Part shown: one piece after another, positions 1 through 7,960 of the stretch | Numbering within the stretch: position 1 is the first letter of the stretch | How the letters are laid out: each line of letters begins with the position of its first letter | DNA from: Vibrio coralliilyticus ATCC BAA-450 | GTDB lineage: Bacteria; Pseudomonadota; Gammaproteobacteria; Enterobacterales; Vibrionaceae | Assembly: GCF_000176135.1 (NCBI RefSeq) | Contig: NZ_ACZN01000016.1 | Coordinates: 124,001 to 188,000 of the forward strand | Direction: 5' to 3' | Length of the DNA: 64,000 nt | The notes under the pieces: model-generated | What the model was told of the DNA's origin: nothing | The model's input: only the letters and a program-made list of their open reading frames with translations | Databases searched by the model: none | Translations under genes and position numbers: made by a program

Positions 1-461
1 ATCCTCTGACGCAAATTTCCAACCGTCGTGGCTTCTTCGAACTCAGTGAGAAGTCAATGGACTATTGCCGAATGGGCGGTTTTTGTGTCGCGCTGGCATA
101 TTTTGACTTGAATGACTTTAAAGCAATTAATGATAAGTTAGGCCATAAAGCAGGCGATGAAGCACTGCAGAAGTTCGCTGATTTAATGGCGAGTTCATTC
201 AGCGACTCGGATGTTTTTGCCCGTATTGGTGGCGACGAGTTTGTGGTCTTCATGTCTGGCCTAACCGAAAAAGTGGCTGAAATTGCGGTGAAACGGTTTA
301 GAAAATCGGTTGAGCGATTTAATGATGAGGAAAACAGAGGTTACGAGATTAAATTTAGTGTCGGTATTGTCGTCGCTAAGCCGTCTTCGGATATGTCGAT
401 TGATTCTTTACTTGAAGAAGCTGACAAACGGATGTATCAGGAAAAGTGCGCCAGCAAATAG
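1..461 (+). CDS. Diguanylate cyclase (GGDEF domain), C-terminal part only
   Basis: The gene enters from the left edge. The reading frame is open from base 3, reading PLTQISNRRGF, the usual start of a GGDEF domain, so the methionine at 57 is internal. GGDEF proteins make cyclic di-GMP from two GTP in the cytoplasm. The signature GGDEF is intact (ARIGGDEFVVF) and is preceded by a normal nucleotide-binding segment (FDLNDFKAINDKLGH), so activity is likely. The RxxD inhibitory site expected just before the signature reads SDSD, so product inhibition through that site is probably absent. The end at EADKRMYQEK is the normal end of the domain. Whatever sensor domain lies upstream is outside the window. 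Confidence 0.9.
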   Translation, partial: PLTQISNRRGFFELSEKSMDYCRMGGFCVALAYFDLNDFKAINDKLGHKAGDEALQKFADLMASSFSDSDVFARIGGDEFVVFMSGLTEKVAEIAVKRFRKSVERFNDEENRGYEIKFSVGIVVAKPSSDMSIDSLLEEADKRMYQEKCASK

Positions 462-473
462 CACTTTTCCTGA
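437..473. terminator. Stem-loop at the end of the GGDEF gene
   Basis: A perfect 13-bp inverted repeat (TCAGGAAAAGTGC / GCACTTTTCCTGA, 11-base loop) overlaps the GGDEF stop codon and lies between two convergent genes. There is no clear T tract on either side, so it may block transcription only weakly or act in 3' end processing. Confidence 0.5.
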
Positions 474-483
474 CTAACAAGCT

Positions 484-774
484 TTACAAATCACGCATTA
501 AAATCTCATATTCTTCATTAGCTTCAGATATTAGATGGTGCAACTCAGTCGCATCTCTATCATCCAGATCCATCTGCCACTGGTGTTGTGCTTCTTTTCC
601 TTTAATGCGTGTTTTACCATCCAACTTTTCGAAACTGATGTCACACAGCTCCGTTTGATGATGCTCATTTTTTTCAATAATATCAACATCTAACAACCCC
701 GTCGGGTTGACCTCTATATGAGCATGGAAATGGTTTTTGTCTTGTAATTCGTAATCCCTAAATGTTGAAATCAT
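484..774 (-). CDS. Hypothetical protein, 96 residues
   Basis: Not recognised. The product is small, acidic and His/Glu-rich (DKNHFHAHIEVN, KNEHHQTELCD), with no signal peptide or membrane segment, so it is probably cytoplasmic. The start is well supported: a strong ribosome binding site (AAGGAGG) lies a few bases before the ATG at 774. The predicted fold is mostly beta strand followed by a C-terminal helix (HHLISEANEEYEILMRDL). It converges on the GGDEF gene and is separated from the LysR gene at 880-1746 by about 100 bases, so it is probably a single-gene transcript. No function can be assigned. Confidence 0.75.
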   Translation of the reverse strand: MISTFRDYELQDKNHFHAHIEVNPTGLLDVDIIEKNEHHQTELCDISFEKLDGKTRIKGKEAQHQWQMDLDDRDATELHHLISEANEEYEILMRDL

Positions 775-879
775 GCTGTCCTCCTTATCTAGTTTGCTGA
801 CGCGTTTTACAATTGTAGGACACAGTTTTTGAACAATTGGTGAAATAATCGTGAAGCTTGATCCAGGTTAAACAGCTGT

Positions 880-1746
880 TCAAAATTCCGTCACGGATTT
901 CAGTCTTTTCTCGATCGCATCTATGGCTCTGATCACCGAAGTTGGAGGAGACTTGGAGTAAGGATGAAGCGCATAGACATTATTGTGTATCAGCTGTTTT
1001 TGTTTAAAACAGGGTCGCAAGTCTGGATATTGGCTGAGCATAAAGTCTGGAAGTAAACCAATCCCCATATCTTGCCGAATAAGGCTAGCCACCTGACTGA
1101 CCGTGTTGACTTTATGATGGGTGAGGTAGGTAAGCTCAGTTGCATTGTCGCTGTTGGTATCGTGAAAAAGGTGTGTGATGGTTTTTGGCTGCCAGTTGTT
1201 GGCGATGTACTTAGCGGTTTCAGGCGATTGATGACTTTCAACTGACTGGCATAACACATCGCAAAATTGACCAATACGCTTTTGTTTTACATTACTGTCC
1301 GGCGACTCGCCAACTCGGATGGCTAAATCAATGTCGTGTTGCATTAAGTCCAATTGCTTATCTTCAGCGACTAAGTTCAGTGATACATCGGGAAAAGGAG
1401 CAAAAGCATCACTCAGGGCAGGAACAACAATACTCTCCATTAACGCAATCGGCGCGGTGATAGACAGTTTGCCGCTGGGCTCTTTTTGTAATTGGCGAAT
1501 GTCATCCCAGGCTGTCGACATAACGTCGTTCATTGTGATGCAGTGTTGATAAAACCTTTCGCCCGCAGGAGTGAGTGACTGTTTACGAGTGGTGCGCTTT
1601 AACAAATCGGTCGCGAGCTCATTCTCTAGTTGTTTAAGGTGAGTACTCAGTACTGATTTTGACAACTCCAATTTTTCAGCAGCCTTCGAAATCGAGCCTG
1701 CCTCGACAATCGCTTTGAAGATCATCATTTGTTTGTGCTTGTTCAT
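880..1746 (-). CDS. LysR-family transcriptional regulator
   Basis: This is a 288-residue protein of usual LysR length. The N-terminal winged helix-turn-helix (about residues 1-60; AGSISKAAEKLELSKSVLSTHLKQLE) binds DNA, and the remaining periplasmic-binding-protein-like domain (about 90-285) senses a small ligand. It resembles the CrgA/YafC-type group. The gene is divergent from the SnoaL-like gene at 1847, with a 100-base shared intergenic region. In LysR systems this usually means the regulator controls its divergent neighbour and itself. The ligand is unknown. Confidence 0.9.
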   Translation of the reverse strand: MNKHKQMMIFKAIVEAGSISKAAEKLELSKSVLSTHLKQLENELATDLLKRTTRKQSLTPAGERFYQHCITMNDVMSTAWDDIRQLQKEPSGKLSITAPIALMESIVVPALSDAFAPFPDVSLNLVAEDKQLDLMQHDIDLAIRVGESPDSNVKQKRIGQFCDVLCQSVESHQSPETAKYIANNWQPKTITHLFHDTNSDNATELTYLTHHKVNTVSQVASLIRQDMGIGLLPDFMLSQYPDLRPCFKQKQLIHNNVYALHPYSKSPPTSVIRAIDAIEKRLKSVTEF

Positions 1747-1846
1747 TATTGTTCTCTTTATCCAAACAGTGATTTCTAATTTATCTGTTTTTCTACGCTA
1801 ATCCTAGGCCTAAACTTCTCCCCATCAGACAAGAAGGAGAAACACA

Positions 1847-2218
1847 ATGAGTCAATCAGTATTAGAAGCGTGTCAGGCAGGTATCGAAGCGTGGAAAGCA
1901 GCATTTAATCGTCAGGATGCAAAAGGGTGTGCAGAGCAATACGCCGAAGGCACAACCATGATCGCCAAGCCATTTGGTACGTTTGAAGGTCGCGAGCAAA
2001 TTCAGGCGTTTTGGCAAAACATCATTGACCAAGGCTTTAGCGATGTATCTTACACAGATACGACATGGGAAAAAGTCGATGACAATAACTATATCTTGTC
2101 GTCAAAGTGGACGATGAACAAAGCATTCGGTGTCGTACATAAAGAAGTGTGGACACTGCAAGAAGATGGTAAAGCTCGCTTAACTTACGATGAATTCGAA
2201 GTGCTGGGCGAACGATAA
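1847..2218 (+). CDS. SnoaL/NTF2-like small protein
   Basis: A 123-residue protein with the NTF2-like cone fold pattern: an N-terminal helix (ACQAGIEAWKAAFNRQDA), a segment resembling the YybH/SnoaL group (CAEQYAEGTTMIAKPFGTFEGREQI) and C-terminal strands ending in EVWTLQEDGKARLTYDEFEV. Family members bind or isomerise small hydrophobic molecules, and many have no proven reaction. The start has a good site (AGAAGGAGAAACACA) before the ATG. It is divergent from the LysR gene at 880-1746, its likely regulator, and is followed by a strong terminator. The substrate cannot be told from sequence. Confidence 0.8.
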   Translation: MSQSVLEACQAGIEAWKAAFNRQDAKGCAEQYAEGTTMIAKPFGTFEGREQIQAFWQNIIDQGFSDVSYTDTTWEKVDDNNYILSSKWTMNKAFGVVHKEVWTLQEDGKARLTYDEFEVLGER

Positions 2219-2219
2219 C

Positions 2220-2252
2220 AAAAAGGGGATACGCATGGCGTGTCCCCTTTTT
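2220..2252. terminator. Bidirectional rho-independent terminator
   Basis: Stem of about 15 bp with one G-T pair, from AAAAAGGGGATACGC to GCGTGTCCCCTTTTT, with a 3-base loop and T runs on both strands. It serves the SnoaL-like gene and the convergent permease gene at 2270-3349. Confidence 0.9.
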
Positions 2253-2269
2253 GATTTCTTTTTGTCACA

Positions 2270-3349
2270 TTAAGCAAACAGGTAGCTGTATAGGAAGCCA
2301 GCGCCGATCGCCATGCTTAGGATGACAGTCAAGAATGCAGCAATCATCTGATTTTTAAAGATAGATTTAAGCAAAATCACTTCTGTTAAGCTTGCCCCCG
2401 CGCTGCCGATGATCAGTGCCATCACAGAACCCAGCGCCATCCCTTTTTGTACTAGTGCCGCACTTAGAGGAATCACCGCTTCAGCACGAATGTACAGTGG
2501 GATGCCGATGATGGCGGCGACTGGAATCGCATACCACTTACCCGCGCCTGCGTATTCTGCAATCAAGTCTGTTGGAATAAATCCGTAGATAAATGAGCCG
2601 ATCGCAATGCCCAGCATTAGGTACGGGAATACTTGCTTAAAGTCTTTCCAAGTCGAGTGCCAGATTTTTACCCAGCGATTTGGCTTACGCTCTTCAACTA
2701 AAGTCGCGGTTGCACTGCCGTCTGCTGAGCAACTTGCAACACCGACTGATGGTTCTGCACTTGCGCCGCAGCTGGACTCTTTTGCCATTGCTGGCGCTGG
2801 TTCACCACAGCTCGATGTCCCACACGTGCCCTCTTTCTTCGGTGCAGGTTTGCTTTCACCACAGCTTGTTCCACAACTGCTGGCTTCTGCCGCCTGATAC
2901 GCCTCCGGTTTTACGTAACGTTCAAAACCGAGTTTCTCTAATGCGTAGCCCGCAACAACAGACACAACCATAGCGATCATGAAATAGAACAGGGCGACTT
3001 TCCAACCAAAGGTTACGACAAACAAGCCAATGATCACTGGATTAAGCAATGGGCTACCAAACAGGAAGACCATCATAGGGCCGAATCCTGCACGCGCTCG
3101 AAGCAGACCTTTAAGGAAAGGAATGGTTGAGCAAGAACAGAAAGGCGTGATGGCGCCCAGTAGTGCTGCTACGACATAGCCTTTGCCATTACGCGAGCTC
3201 AGGATCGACTGGATCTTTTCTGGTGTAAGGAACTCTTGTAACACGCCAACGATATAGCTGATGGCAAGAAACAGGATGATTAGTTCAGTCGCGAGAAAGG
3301 CAAACATATCGAGTGCTTCACTGGCCATGGACATAAATTCATTGTTCAT
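2270..3349 (-). CDS. YraQ/ArsP-family permease with Cys-rich cytoplasmic loop
   Basis: A 359-residue inner-membrane protein of the DUF318 (YraQ/ArsP) permease family. The family motif TPFCSCSTIP lies at about residues 68-77, there are about eight membrane segments, and the second half repeats the first (GIPLYIRAEAVIP, IIGSAGASLTEVILL). ArsP members export trivalent organoarsenicals, while YraQ members have no firm substrate. The central loop (about 155-220) is unusual: it carries repeated CGTSCGE-like elements with roughly ten cysteines, which could bind a thiophilic metal or metalloid. Upstream lies an inverted-repeat operator (3448-3469) also found before the arsR-sigZ-GST genes near 11.3 kb. 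Metal or metalloid export under ArsR control is inferred. Confidence 0.85.
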   Translation of the reverse strand: MNNEFMSMASEALDMFAFLATELIILFLAISYIVGVLQEFLTPEKIQSILSSRNGKGYVVAALLGAITPFCSCSTIPFLKGLLRARAGFGPMMVFLFGSPLLNPVIIGLFVVTFGWKVALFYFMIAMVVSVVAGYALEKLGFERYVKPEAYQAAEASSCGTSCGESKPAPKKEGTCGTSSCGEPAPAMAKESSCGASAEPSVGVASCSADGSATATLVEERKPNRWVKIWHSTWKDFKQVFPYLMLGIAIGSFIYGFIPTDLIAEYAGAGKWYAIPVAAIIGIPLYIRAEAVIPLSAALVQKGMALGSVMALIIGSAGASLTEVILLKSIFKNQMIAAFLTVILSMAIGAGFLYSYLFA

Positions 3350-3396
3350 AAGGTGACTCCAAATTCGAGTTTTATGAATCTGAACGTTTCAAATTC

Positions 3397-3424
3397 ATTT
3401 CTATTTTTCTCGAATTATAGAAAT
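3397..3424. repeat. Inverted repeat in the permease promoter region
   Basis: Perfect 8-bp arms ATTTCTAT / ATAGAAAT separated by 12 bases, between the permease start and the stronger operator at 3448-3469. It may be a second, weaker regulator site. The region is very AT-rich, so chance is possible. Confidence 0.35.
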
Positions 3425-3447
3425 AAAAAACAAATGATCAAGAAAAA

Positions 3448-3469
3448 TATTTCGATAAAAATCGAAATA
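3448..3469. promoter_or_regulatory. Putative ArsR-type operator upstream of permease
   Basis: A palindrome with 9-bp arms (TATTTCGAT / ATCGAAATA, 4-base spacer) sits about 100 bases before the permease start. Written as TATTTC-N10-GAAATA it matches exactly the architecture at 11273-11294, just before the ArsR gene. Two copies of such a spaced palindrome in the window, before genes with related Cys-rich products, support a shared regulator. Binding by the ArsR protein at 11317 is inferred. Confidence 0.65.
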
Positions 3470-3516
3470 AAGGGCGTATCTAATAATATCAATCAGTTAA
3501 AAGGGGGATTTTTTCG

Positions 3517-4440
3517 CTAACCAGTTACTTTACTGGCAAACACATGTGCCTCTGTTGAAATGATCGCTTCGACTTCGTTAATCAGCCATTTCAGAGCTCG
3601 GTTATGCTGATTTCTTCGGTGCCAAGCGACGGAAATGGTAGGAGATGGGACAGAAATGGGCATTGGCTTTTGAATCAGTCTCCCTTTCTCTATTGCTTTG
3701 CTGGCCACGGTAAACGGCAGAACACTGATCAGATTGGACTCTTCCAATAAATCCATGGCACCAGAAAAACTATTGACAGTCATCGCGACACGTCGCTGGC
3801 GTCCTTTGAGAGCCAGTGTTGAGTCTACAGCACCACTTGGATCACCAGAAAGTGAGACCAGCAAATGGTCTGCCCCACAAAAATCTTCCAACGAAAGCGC
3901 ACGCTCTGCGAGTGGATGATCTGGCCGCATGACACAGGTAAAGTGGTTATCGTAAAGGTGTTGAACTGAAATCTGCTCGTGATTCGTAGGGTAGTAATCC
4001 AAGACAAGATCCACCTCAGCTTCCAGCAGTAATTTTTGTCCATTCCCTTGAAAAGGGACGGCATATAAATCTATAGCTCGCGCTCTGTCCTCGATGATCG
4101 CTCGCAATCGTGGCCAGAAAAGACTGCTGATGCCATCGGTTAACGCCACCCTAAGCTGAGTTGAAGAAGTCATCGGATCGAACTTAGGTGGAGAAACGGT
4201 ATGGCTGATCTTATTGAGAGGTTCCGCTACCTCTTGCCAGAGCTGCCTTGCGTAAGGAGTGGGCGTGACTCCTCTCCCATGTTTGATAAACAGAGGGTCT
4301 TTCCACGCGTAGCGCATTCGAGAGACGGCTTTCGACACAGAAGGCTGGGTCATTGCTAATTGCTCTGCTGCAATGGTGATGGACTGCTCACGCATGATTG
4401 CGTCAAAGATAACTATCAGATTTAAATCAATTTTAGCCAT
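3517..4440 (-). CDS. LysR-family transcriptional regulator
   Basis: A 307-residue LysR regulator with an N-terminal helix-turn-helix (about residues 5-65; EQSITIAAEQLAMTQPSVSKAVSRMR) and a ligand-binding domain with the NodD/LeuO-like pattern (LRVALTDGISSLFWPRL). The ATG at 4440 (MAKIDLNL) is preferred because AGGA lies at a proper distance; an ATG three codons earlier would be too close. It is divergent from the oxidoreductase gene at 4548 across about 107 bases, so it probably regulates that gene. The effector is unknown. Confidence 0.88.
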   Translation of the reverse strand: MAKIDLNLIVIFDAIMREQSITIAAEQLAMTQPSVSKAVSRMRYAWKDPLFIKHGRGVTPTPYARQLWQEVAEPLNKISHTVSPPKFDPMTSSTQLRVALTDGISSLFWPRLRAIIEDRARAIDLYAVPFQGNGQKLLLEAEVDLVLDYYPTNHEQISVQHLYDNHFTCVMRPDHPLAERALSLEDFCGADHLLVSLSGDPSGAVDSTLALKGRQRRVAMTVNSFSGAMDLLEESNLISVLPFTVASKAIEKGRLIQKPMPISVPSPTISVAWHRRNQHNRALKWLINEVEAIISTEAHVFASKVTG

Positions 4441-4547
4441 ACAACTCATTCCTATGTGGAATAATGTTTATATCAACTATTAATTAGAAGAAATAGGTTA
4501 TTAGTTGAATACTGAAGCTGTTCTCATCACAGATAAGGAAGAAAGTT

Positions 4548-5492
4548 ATGAAAGCAGCATTCATCAAACAATATGGAGATGTCATTCAACTCAATGTTGG
4601 TCAGTTGGACAAGCCAGAACCATCAGCCAATCAGGTATTGATAAAAATCGTGGCATCAGGTGTGAATCCAGTCGATTTTCATATTCGAAATGGCATGATG
4701 GCTGATACCGATACACATGTGTTACCACAGGTATTAGGCTGGGATTGCTCCGGTGTTATTGAGCAAATTGGTGATGACGTGAGTGGGTTTAAGCCAGGCG
4801 ACAAAGTTCTTTCTTTCACTCCTATTTCAGAGCAGGGCACCAACGCTGAATATATCGCGGTGAACGCAGAGCTCGTAGTAGCAAAACCAGAGCGAATGAG
4901 TTTTGTTGATGCGGCTGCTTTGCCATTGGCCTCTGTTACTGCTTGGCAAGGATTACATACGCATGGTCACATCAAGCAGGGGCAAACCGTTCTTATTCAT
5001 AATGCTTCTGGTGGTGTTGGGGCATTTGCGGTGCAAATAGCCAAAGCCGCTGGGGCTTACGTCGTCGCTACAGCCTCTCAAGCGAAACTGGACTACATAA
5101 AAACATTGGGGGCGGACGAAGTGCACGATGAAAGCCTGATAGATTGGCACTCGACGATGAGGTTCGATTTGGCTTTTGTCGCAAAAGCAGGTGCTTATCT
5201 GCTTCATCGCACGGTTTCTTGTGTTAAATCAGGTGGCCGAATTGTTTCTACGTTTGATGAGCTTTCAGAAGGCGAAGTCGGCATTTATGGTATTTCGTTC
5301 ACAAGAATGTGGGTCGAAAACAGCGCTGATGATCTTAACAAAGTACTCGGCCTGTTCAATGTGAACCAGTTAATCATCCCGATAGATAGTGTCTACCCCC
5401 TTGAGGACATCCAGCTTGCCCATAAACGTTCTGAGCAATACAAAGCTGTTGGAAAAATTGTGCTGACCGTTGATCCGAAATTGAAATATTAG
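4548..5492 (+). CDS. NAD(P)H-dependent quinone oxidoreductase-like enzyme (MDR family)
   Basis: A 314-residue medium-chain dehydrogenase/reductase of the zinc-free quinone oxidoreductase branch. The N-terminal GroES-like domain (about residues 1-125) contains VLGWDCSGVIEQIG and FKPGDKVLSF. The Rossmann domain follows, with the NADPH-binding turn IHNASGGVGAFAVQIAKAAG at about 148-167. The zinc-ligand cysteines of alcohol dehydrogenases are missing. Such enzymes reduce quinones, enals or similar electrophiles in the cytoplasm. The start follows a good site (AAGGAAGAAAGTT). It is divergent from the LysR gene at 3517-4440 and followed by a terminator, so it is probably a one-gene transcript. Confidence 0.88.
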   Translation: MKAAFIKQYGDVIQLNVGQLDKPEPSANQVLIKIVASGVNPVDFHIRNGMMADTDTHVLPQVLGWDCSGVIEQIGDDVSGFKPGDKVLSFTPISEQGTNAEYIAVNAELVVAKPERMSFVDAAALPLASVTAWQGLHTHGHIKQGQTVLIHNASGGVGAFAVQIAKAAGAYVVATASQAKLDYIKTLGADEVHDESLIDWHSTMRFDLAFVAKAGAYLLHRTVSCVKSGGRIVSTFDELSEGEVGIYGISFTRMWVENSADDLNKVLGLFNVNQLIIPIDSVYPLEDIQLAHKRSEQYKAVGKIVLTVDPKLKY

Positions 5493-5501
5493 ATATAGCT
5501 T

Positions 5502-5526
5502 GCGGCTCCTTTGAGCTGCTTTTTTA
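5502..5526 (+). terminator. Rho-independent terminator after oxidoreductase gene
   Basis: Short stem GCGGCTC / GAGCTGC (one G-T pair, 4-base loop) followed by seven T. Confidence 0.75.
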
Positions 5527-5605
5527 CTCAATGCCTGCATTTTAAAGGGTGTCACGTATTTTCATTATAGTGAACTTCTTAAAGCTATTTTCTCTTTAAG
5601 TTAAA

Positions 5606-5836
5606 TTGGTTGCATATTTGTATTTATTTTATAAAATCCGCGTTTTCATCAAATTGCGGACATCAGCCGTGGGAATATATGGAAGTATTAAAACTCAAGG
5701 AATTGATTTGCTAAACAAGGGCGTTTTGTTCTCCACTAATGCCTTTTGGTTTAACGCTCAATGTTCAGAAAAATGGGCTCATCAGTGGGCGAAGCGAGCT
5801 GAAGCATGGGCAACTGAACATAAGGTGGTGGTTTAG
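5606..5836 (+). CDS. Possible small ORF coupled to the AEC transporter gene
   Basis: An open frame of up to 76 codons ends in AEAWATEHKVVV, two bases before the ATG of the transporter gene. Its C-terminal part (NAFWFNAQCSEKWAHQWAK) reads like real protein with tryptophans and charged helices, and its last codons overlap the transporter's ribosome binding site (AAGGTGG), which would suit translational coupling. No convincing start or ribosome binding site is visible; TTG at 5606 and an internal GTG near 5669 are the options. It could also be the tail of a decayed gene. Not recognised. Confidence 0.3.
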   Translation: MVAYLYLFYKIRVFIKLRTSAVGIYGSIKTQGIDLLNKGVLFSTNAFWFNAQCSEKWAHQWAKRAEAWATEHKVVV

Positions 5837-5838
5837 TA

Positions 5839-6702
5839 ATGGCAACTTTACTCCCTTTTATCTATTTGCTTGTTGGAATTCTGATTGGCAAAAGGCAGTT
5901 AAACGTCAAAACGTTTTCATCTCTCGTACTCACTAAGATAGTGATACCTTTAATTATCATCTGGAACATCTCCCTTCATTTAGAGGAAATGGCATGGGTT
6001 ATCGCATTGACGATGGTGTCTATGCTAGCGATATTCGCTTGGCGACACTGGATGGGAAAAGATGCAATTCGAAGTTTATGTTTTTGCTATCTGAATATAG
6101 GTTGGTTGGGTTTGCCAATTGCCCACACATTGCTGGGAGATGAAGCTGCTAGATTCGTGTTAGCTGCGTATATTGGAAGCTCTATTGTGGGTAACTCAAT
6201 TGGCGCGAACTATCTAAAAAAAGAAGCATTCTCGATTTTAAAGATTCTGAGTTCACCACCGGTGATTGCTTTACTTATTGGTTGTTTGTTGATTCCAGTT
6301 GGGAGCGATATCGAAGTGTACGGATACAATGTATATGTCGTGTCCAAGTTCCTGATGAGCTTTTTAGGCATGATGATACTTGGTATCTGGCTTTCTGAAA
6401 CAAGTTTAAAGAAAAGCGATGTGTTGGCTTACACCAAGTCTTATGCATTTAGAATTGTGATATTGAGTACAGTGGTTCTTGTCGTTTTTGGCATCGGCCA
6501 AATATCAAACTCAGAGATTGTGCATCAACAACTGCCGTTGCTGTTTTTAATCTGTCTGCTTCCACCTGCTGCTAACATTATTGTGCTGGAAACCTCCTAT
6601 CTGGGCACAGGAACCAGTGCAGCAAGAATTTCGGTAGAAACCATGGTAAGTATCGTGGTGATTGCGGCTTACGGCATAGTGGTGCATTCGTTGAGCTTAT
6701 AA
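5839..6702 (+). CDS. AEC-family (auxin efflux carrier-like) transporter
   Basis: A 287-residue hydrophobic protein with about nine to ten membrane segments and the AEC pattern: YLLVGILIGKRQ at the N-terminus, LGLPIAHTLLGDEAARFVLAAY in the middle and a helix-break LLPPAANIIVLETSYL near residues 237-253. Family members carry organic acids such as malate or other small anions across the inner membrane. The substrate here is unknown. The ATG at 5839 follows AAGGTGG. A small open frame ends two bases upstream. The product is slightly short for the family (usually 300-320) but looks complete. Confidence 0.85.
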   Translation: MATLLPFIYLLVGILIGKRQLNVKTFSSLVLTKIVIPLIIIWNISLHLEEMAWVIALTMVSMLAIFAWRHWMGKDAIRSLCFCYLNIGWLGLPIAHTLLGDEAARFVLAAYIGSSIVGNSIGANYLKKEAFSILKILSSPPVIALLIGCLLIPVGSDIEVYGYNVYVVSKFLMSFLGMMILGIWLSETSLKKSDVLAYTKSYAFRIVILSTVVLVVFGIGQISNSEIVHQQLPLLFLICLLPPAANIIVLETSYLGTGTSAARISVETMVSIVVIAAYGIVVHSLSL

Positions 6703-6812
6703 AGAGGCATCAGGGACATAACGATTTGCGGTGTTTGTTACGAATATCAATTTGTTGAAGGACAAATTCGAGTATTAGTAGTGATGTTGAGGCGAATGCA
6801 AAGGAACCAATA

Positions 6813-7166
6813 ATGAAACCTGCTCCAATCAAAGATTTGATTACATATGATGACTTTTCCAAGCTGGATATTCGAGTCGGTACAATTACACAGGTCAGTG
6901 AAGTTGAAAAATCAGACAAGCTGATGAAACTGACAGTCGACTTTGGTGATCATACTCGCTCAATTTTGGCGGGGATCAAGCAGGAGCGAGCAAATCCACG
7001 TGAGATTGAAGGCAAACAAGCTTTGTTTGTTGTTAACCTTCCTGAAAGAAAAATGGCCGGTGAACTTTCGCAAGGTATGCTATTTGATATTGGCTACGAG
7101 GATAAGATAACTCCGTGCCTAGCCATGCCAGAGTCTGAAGTGCCAAATGGCTGTCGAGCGGGATAG
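6813..7166 (+). CDS. CsaA-like tRNA-binding domain protein
   Basis: A 117-residue single-domain protein with the tRNA-binding OB fold of CsaA and the C-terminus of methionyl-tRNA synthetase: YDDFSKLDIRVGTITQV at the N-terminus, DKLMKLTVDFG, and the closing ELSQGMLF and ITPCLAMPE. The length is typical of CsaA (about 110), a dimer reported to bind tRNA and to have chaperone-like activity. The ATG at 6813 is preferred, although AAAGGA lies rather close. It is followed by a good terminator. E. coli YgjH is a relative. The cellular role is uncertain. Confidence 0.85.
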   Translation: MKPAPIKDLITYDDFSKLDIRVGTITQVSEVEKSDKLMKLTVDFGDHTRSILAGIKQERANPREIEGKQALFVVNLPERKMAGELSQGMLFDIGYEDKITPCLAMPESEVPNGCRAG

Positions 7167-7184
7167 ATTCCGTGGCGTAGGTCC

Positions 7185-7211
7185 AAAAGCAGCGTGTATA
7201 GCGCTGCTTTT
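7185..7211 (+). terminator. Rho-independent terminator
   Basis: Perfect 10-bp stem AAAAGCAGCG / CGCTGCTTTT with a 7-base loop and following T run, after the CsaA-like gene. Confidence 0.9.
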
Positions 7212-7262
7212 TTGTTGGCTGAATTAGCTGAACAGTTGAGTCTTAGATAAACGAACTAAGCG

Positions 7263-7763
7263 TTATATCGCATGTACGGATTTATAGCTTGGGTTCTGGT
7301 TTTCCATGTGGTATCGAAGGTCATCTAACACTTGCCCAAAGTTCTTTGATAGCCCTAATTTTAGAAATGGGTAAGCTAGGTAGCCAAATGTGGACAGTTC
7401 AATATTAGACTCCCAGGTAACCAAACATTTTTCTGCGGACACTTCTTTAACAGAGAGCGTGACAATGTTTTTCTTTACCGGAAATATTTTCGGAGCATTG
7501 AATGGCACGACATCAAACTGAAAGCGCATATCCTGCTCTGAAAAGTACAAGATGTTTTCTTTTGCTTTGAGGCCATTTGGCTTGTCTGTGAACTCGCAGA
7601 CACGACCCGCAACAGGTGCGCCATCTAAGACATTGCCTTCTTTCAGCGCATAGGAGTCGACAACAAACCCCATCCACGTGTGCGCATGTTCGAACTGATC
7701 TGCAACAATTTTCCACACATCAGATGATTTACGATTGATTTCAACTACTTTTAAGATATTCAT
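7263..7763 (-). CDS. SRPBCC (START-like) family protein
   Basis: A 166-residue protein with the helix-grip pattern of the SRPBCC/polyketide-cyclase group: a first strand and helix (VVEINRKSSDVWKIVADQFE), alternating strands through the centre and a long C-terminal helix (LGLSKNFGQVLDDLRYHMEN). The fold encloses a hydrophobic ligand cavity. No enzyme motif can be named. The ATG at 7763 is chosen because GAGGA lies nine bases before it; a GTG two codons earlier is too close. It stands alone between terminators. Ligand and role are unknown. Confidence 0.75.
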   Translation of the reverse strand: MNILKVVEINRKSSDVWKIVADQFEHAHTWMGFVVDSYALKEGNVLDGAPVAGRVCEFTDKPNGLKAKENILYFSEQDMRFQFDVVPFNAPKIFPVKKNIVTLSVKEVSAEKCLVTWESNIELSTFGYLAYPFLKLGLSKNFGQVLDDLRYHMENQNPSYKSVHAI

Positions 7764-7914
7764 AATCACATTCCTCTAGGTCTGACATATCAGATTGTTC
7801 AATCAGTATATGTGGACTAAAAATGTGACGATATAGATAAAAATGCGCCTTTATGGTGCGTTTTTGAACCAATTTCAGTATGGACGCTAAGTACCGTCTT
7901 CGCATTAAAATAAG

Positions 7915-7937
7915 AAGCCGACTGGTTTAGTCGGCTT
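7915..7937 (-). terminator. Terminator after triple RidA gene
   Basis: Perfect 9-bp stem AAGCCGACT / AGTCGGCTT with a 5-base loop, placed after the stop codon of the minus-strand RidA gene, with T-rich sequence following on that strand. Confidence 0.8.
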
Positions 7938-7960
7938 TTCAAACGCGTCGTTATTATTGG

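Noticed and set aside
2607..2973. Two + strand frames antisense to the permease Cys-rich loop
   Set aside because: They mirror the repetitive Cys/Ser/Gly codons of the permease and have no ribosome binding site.
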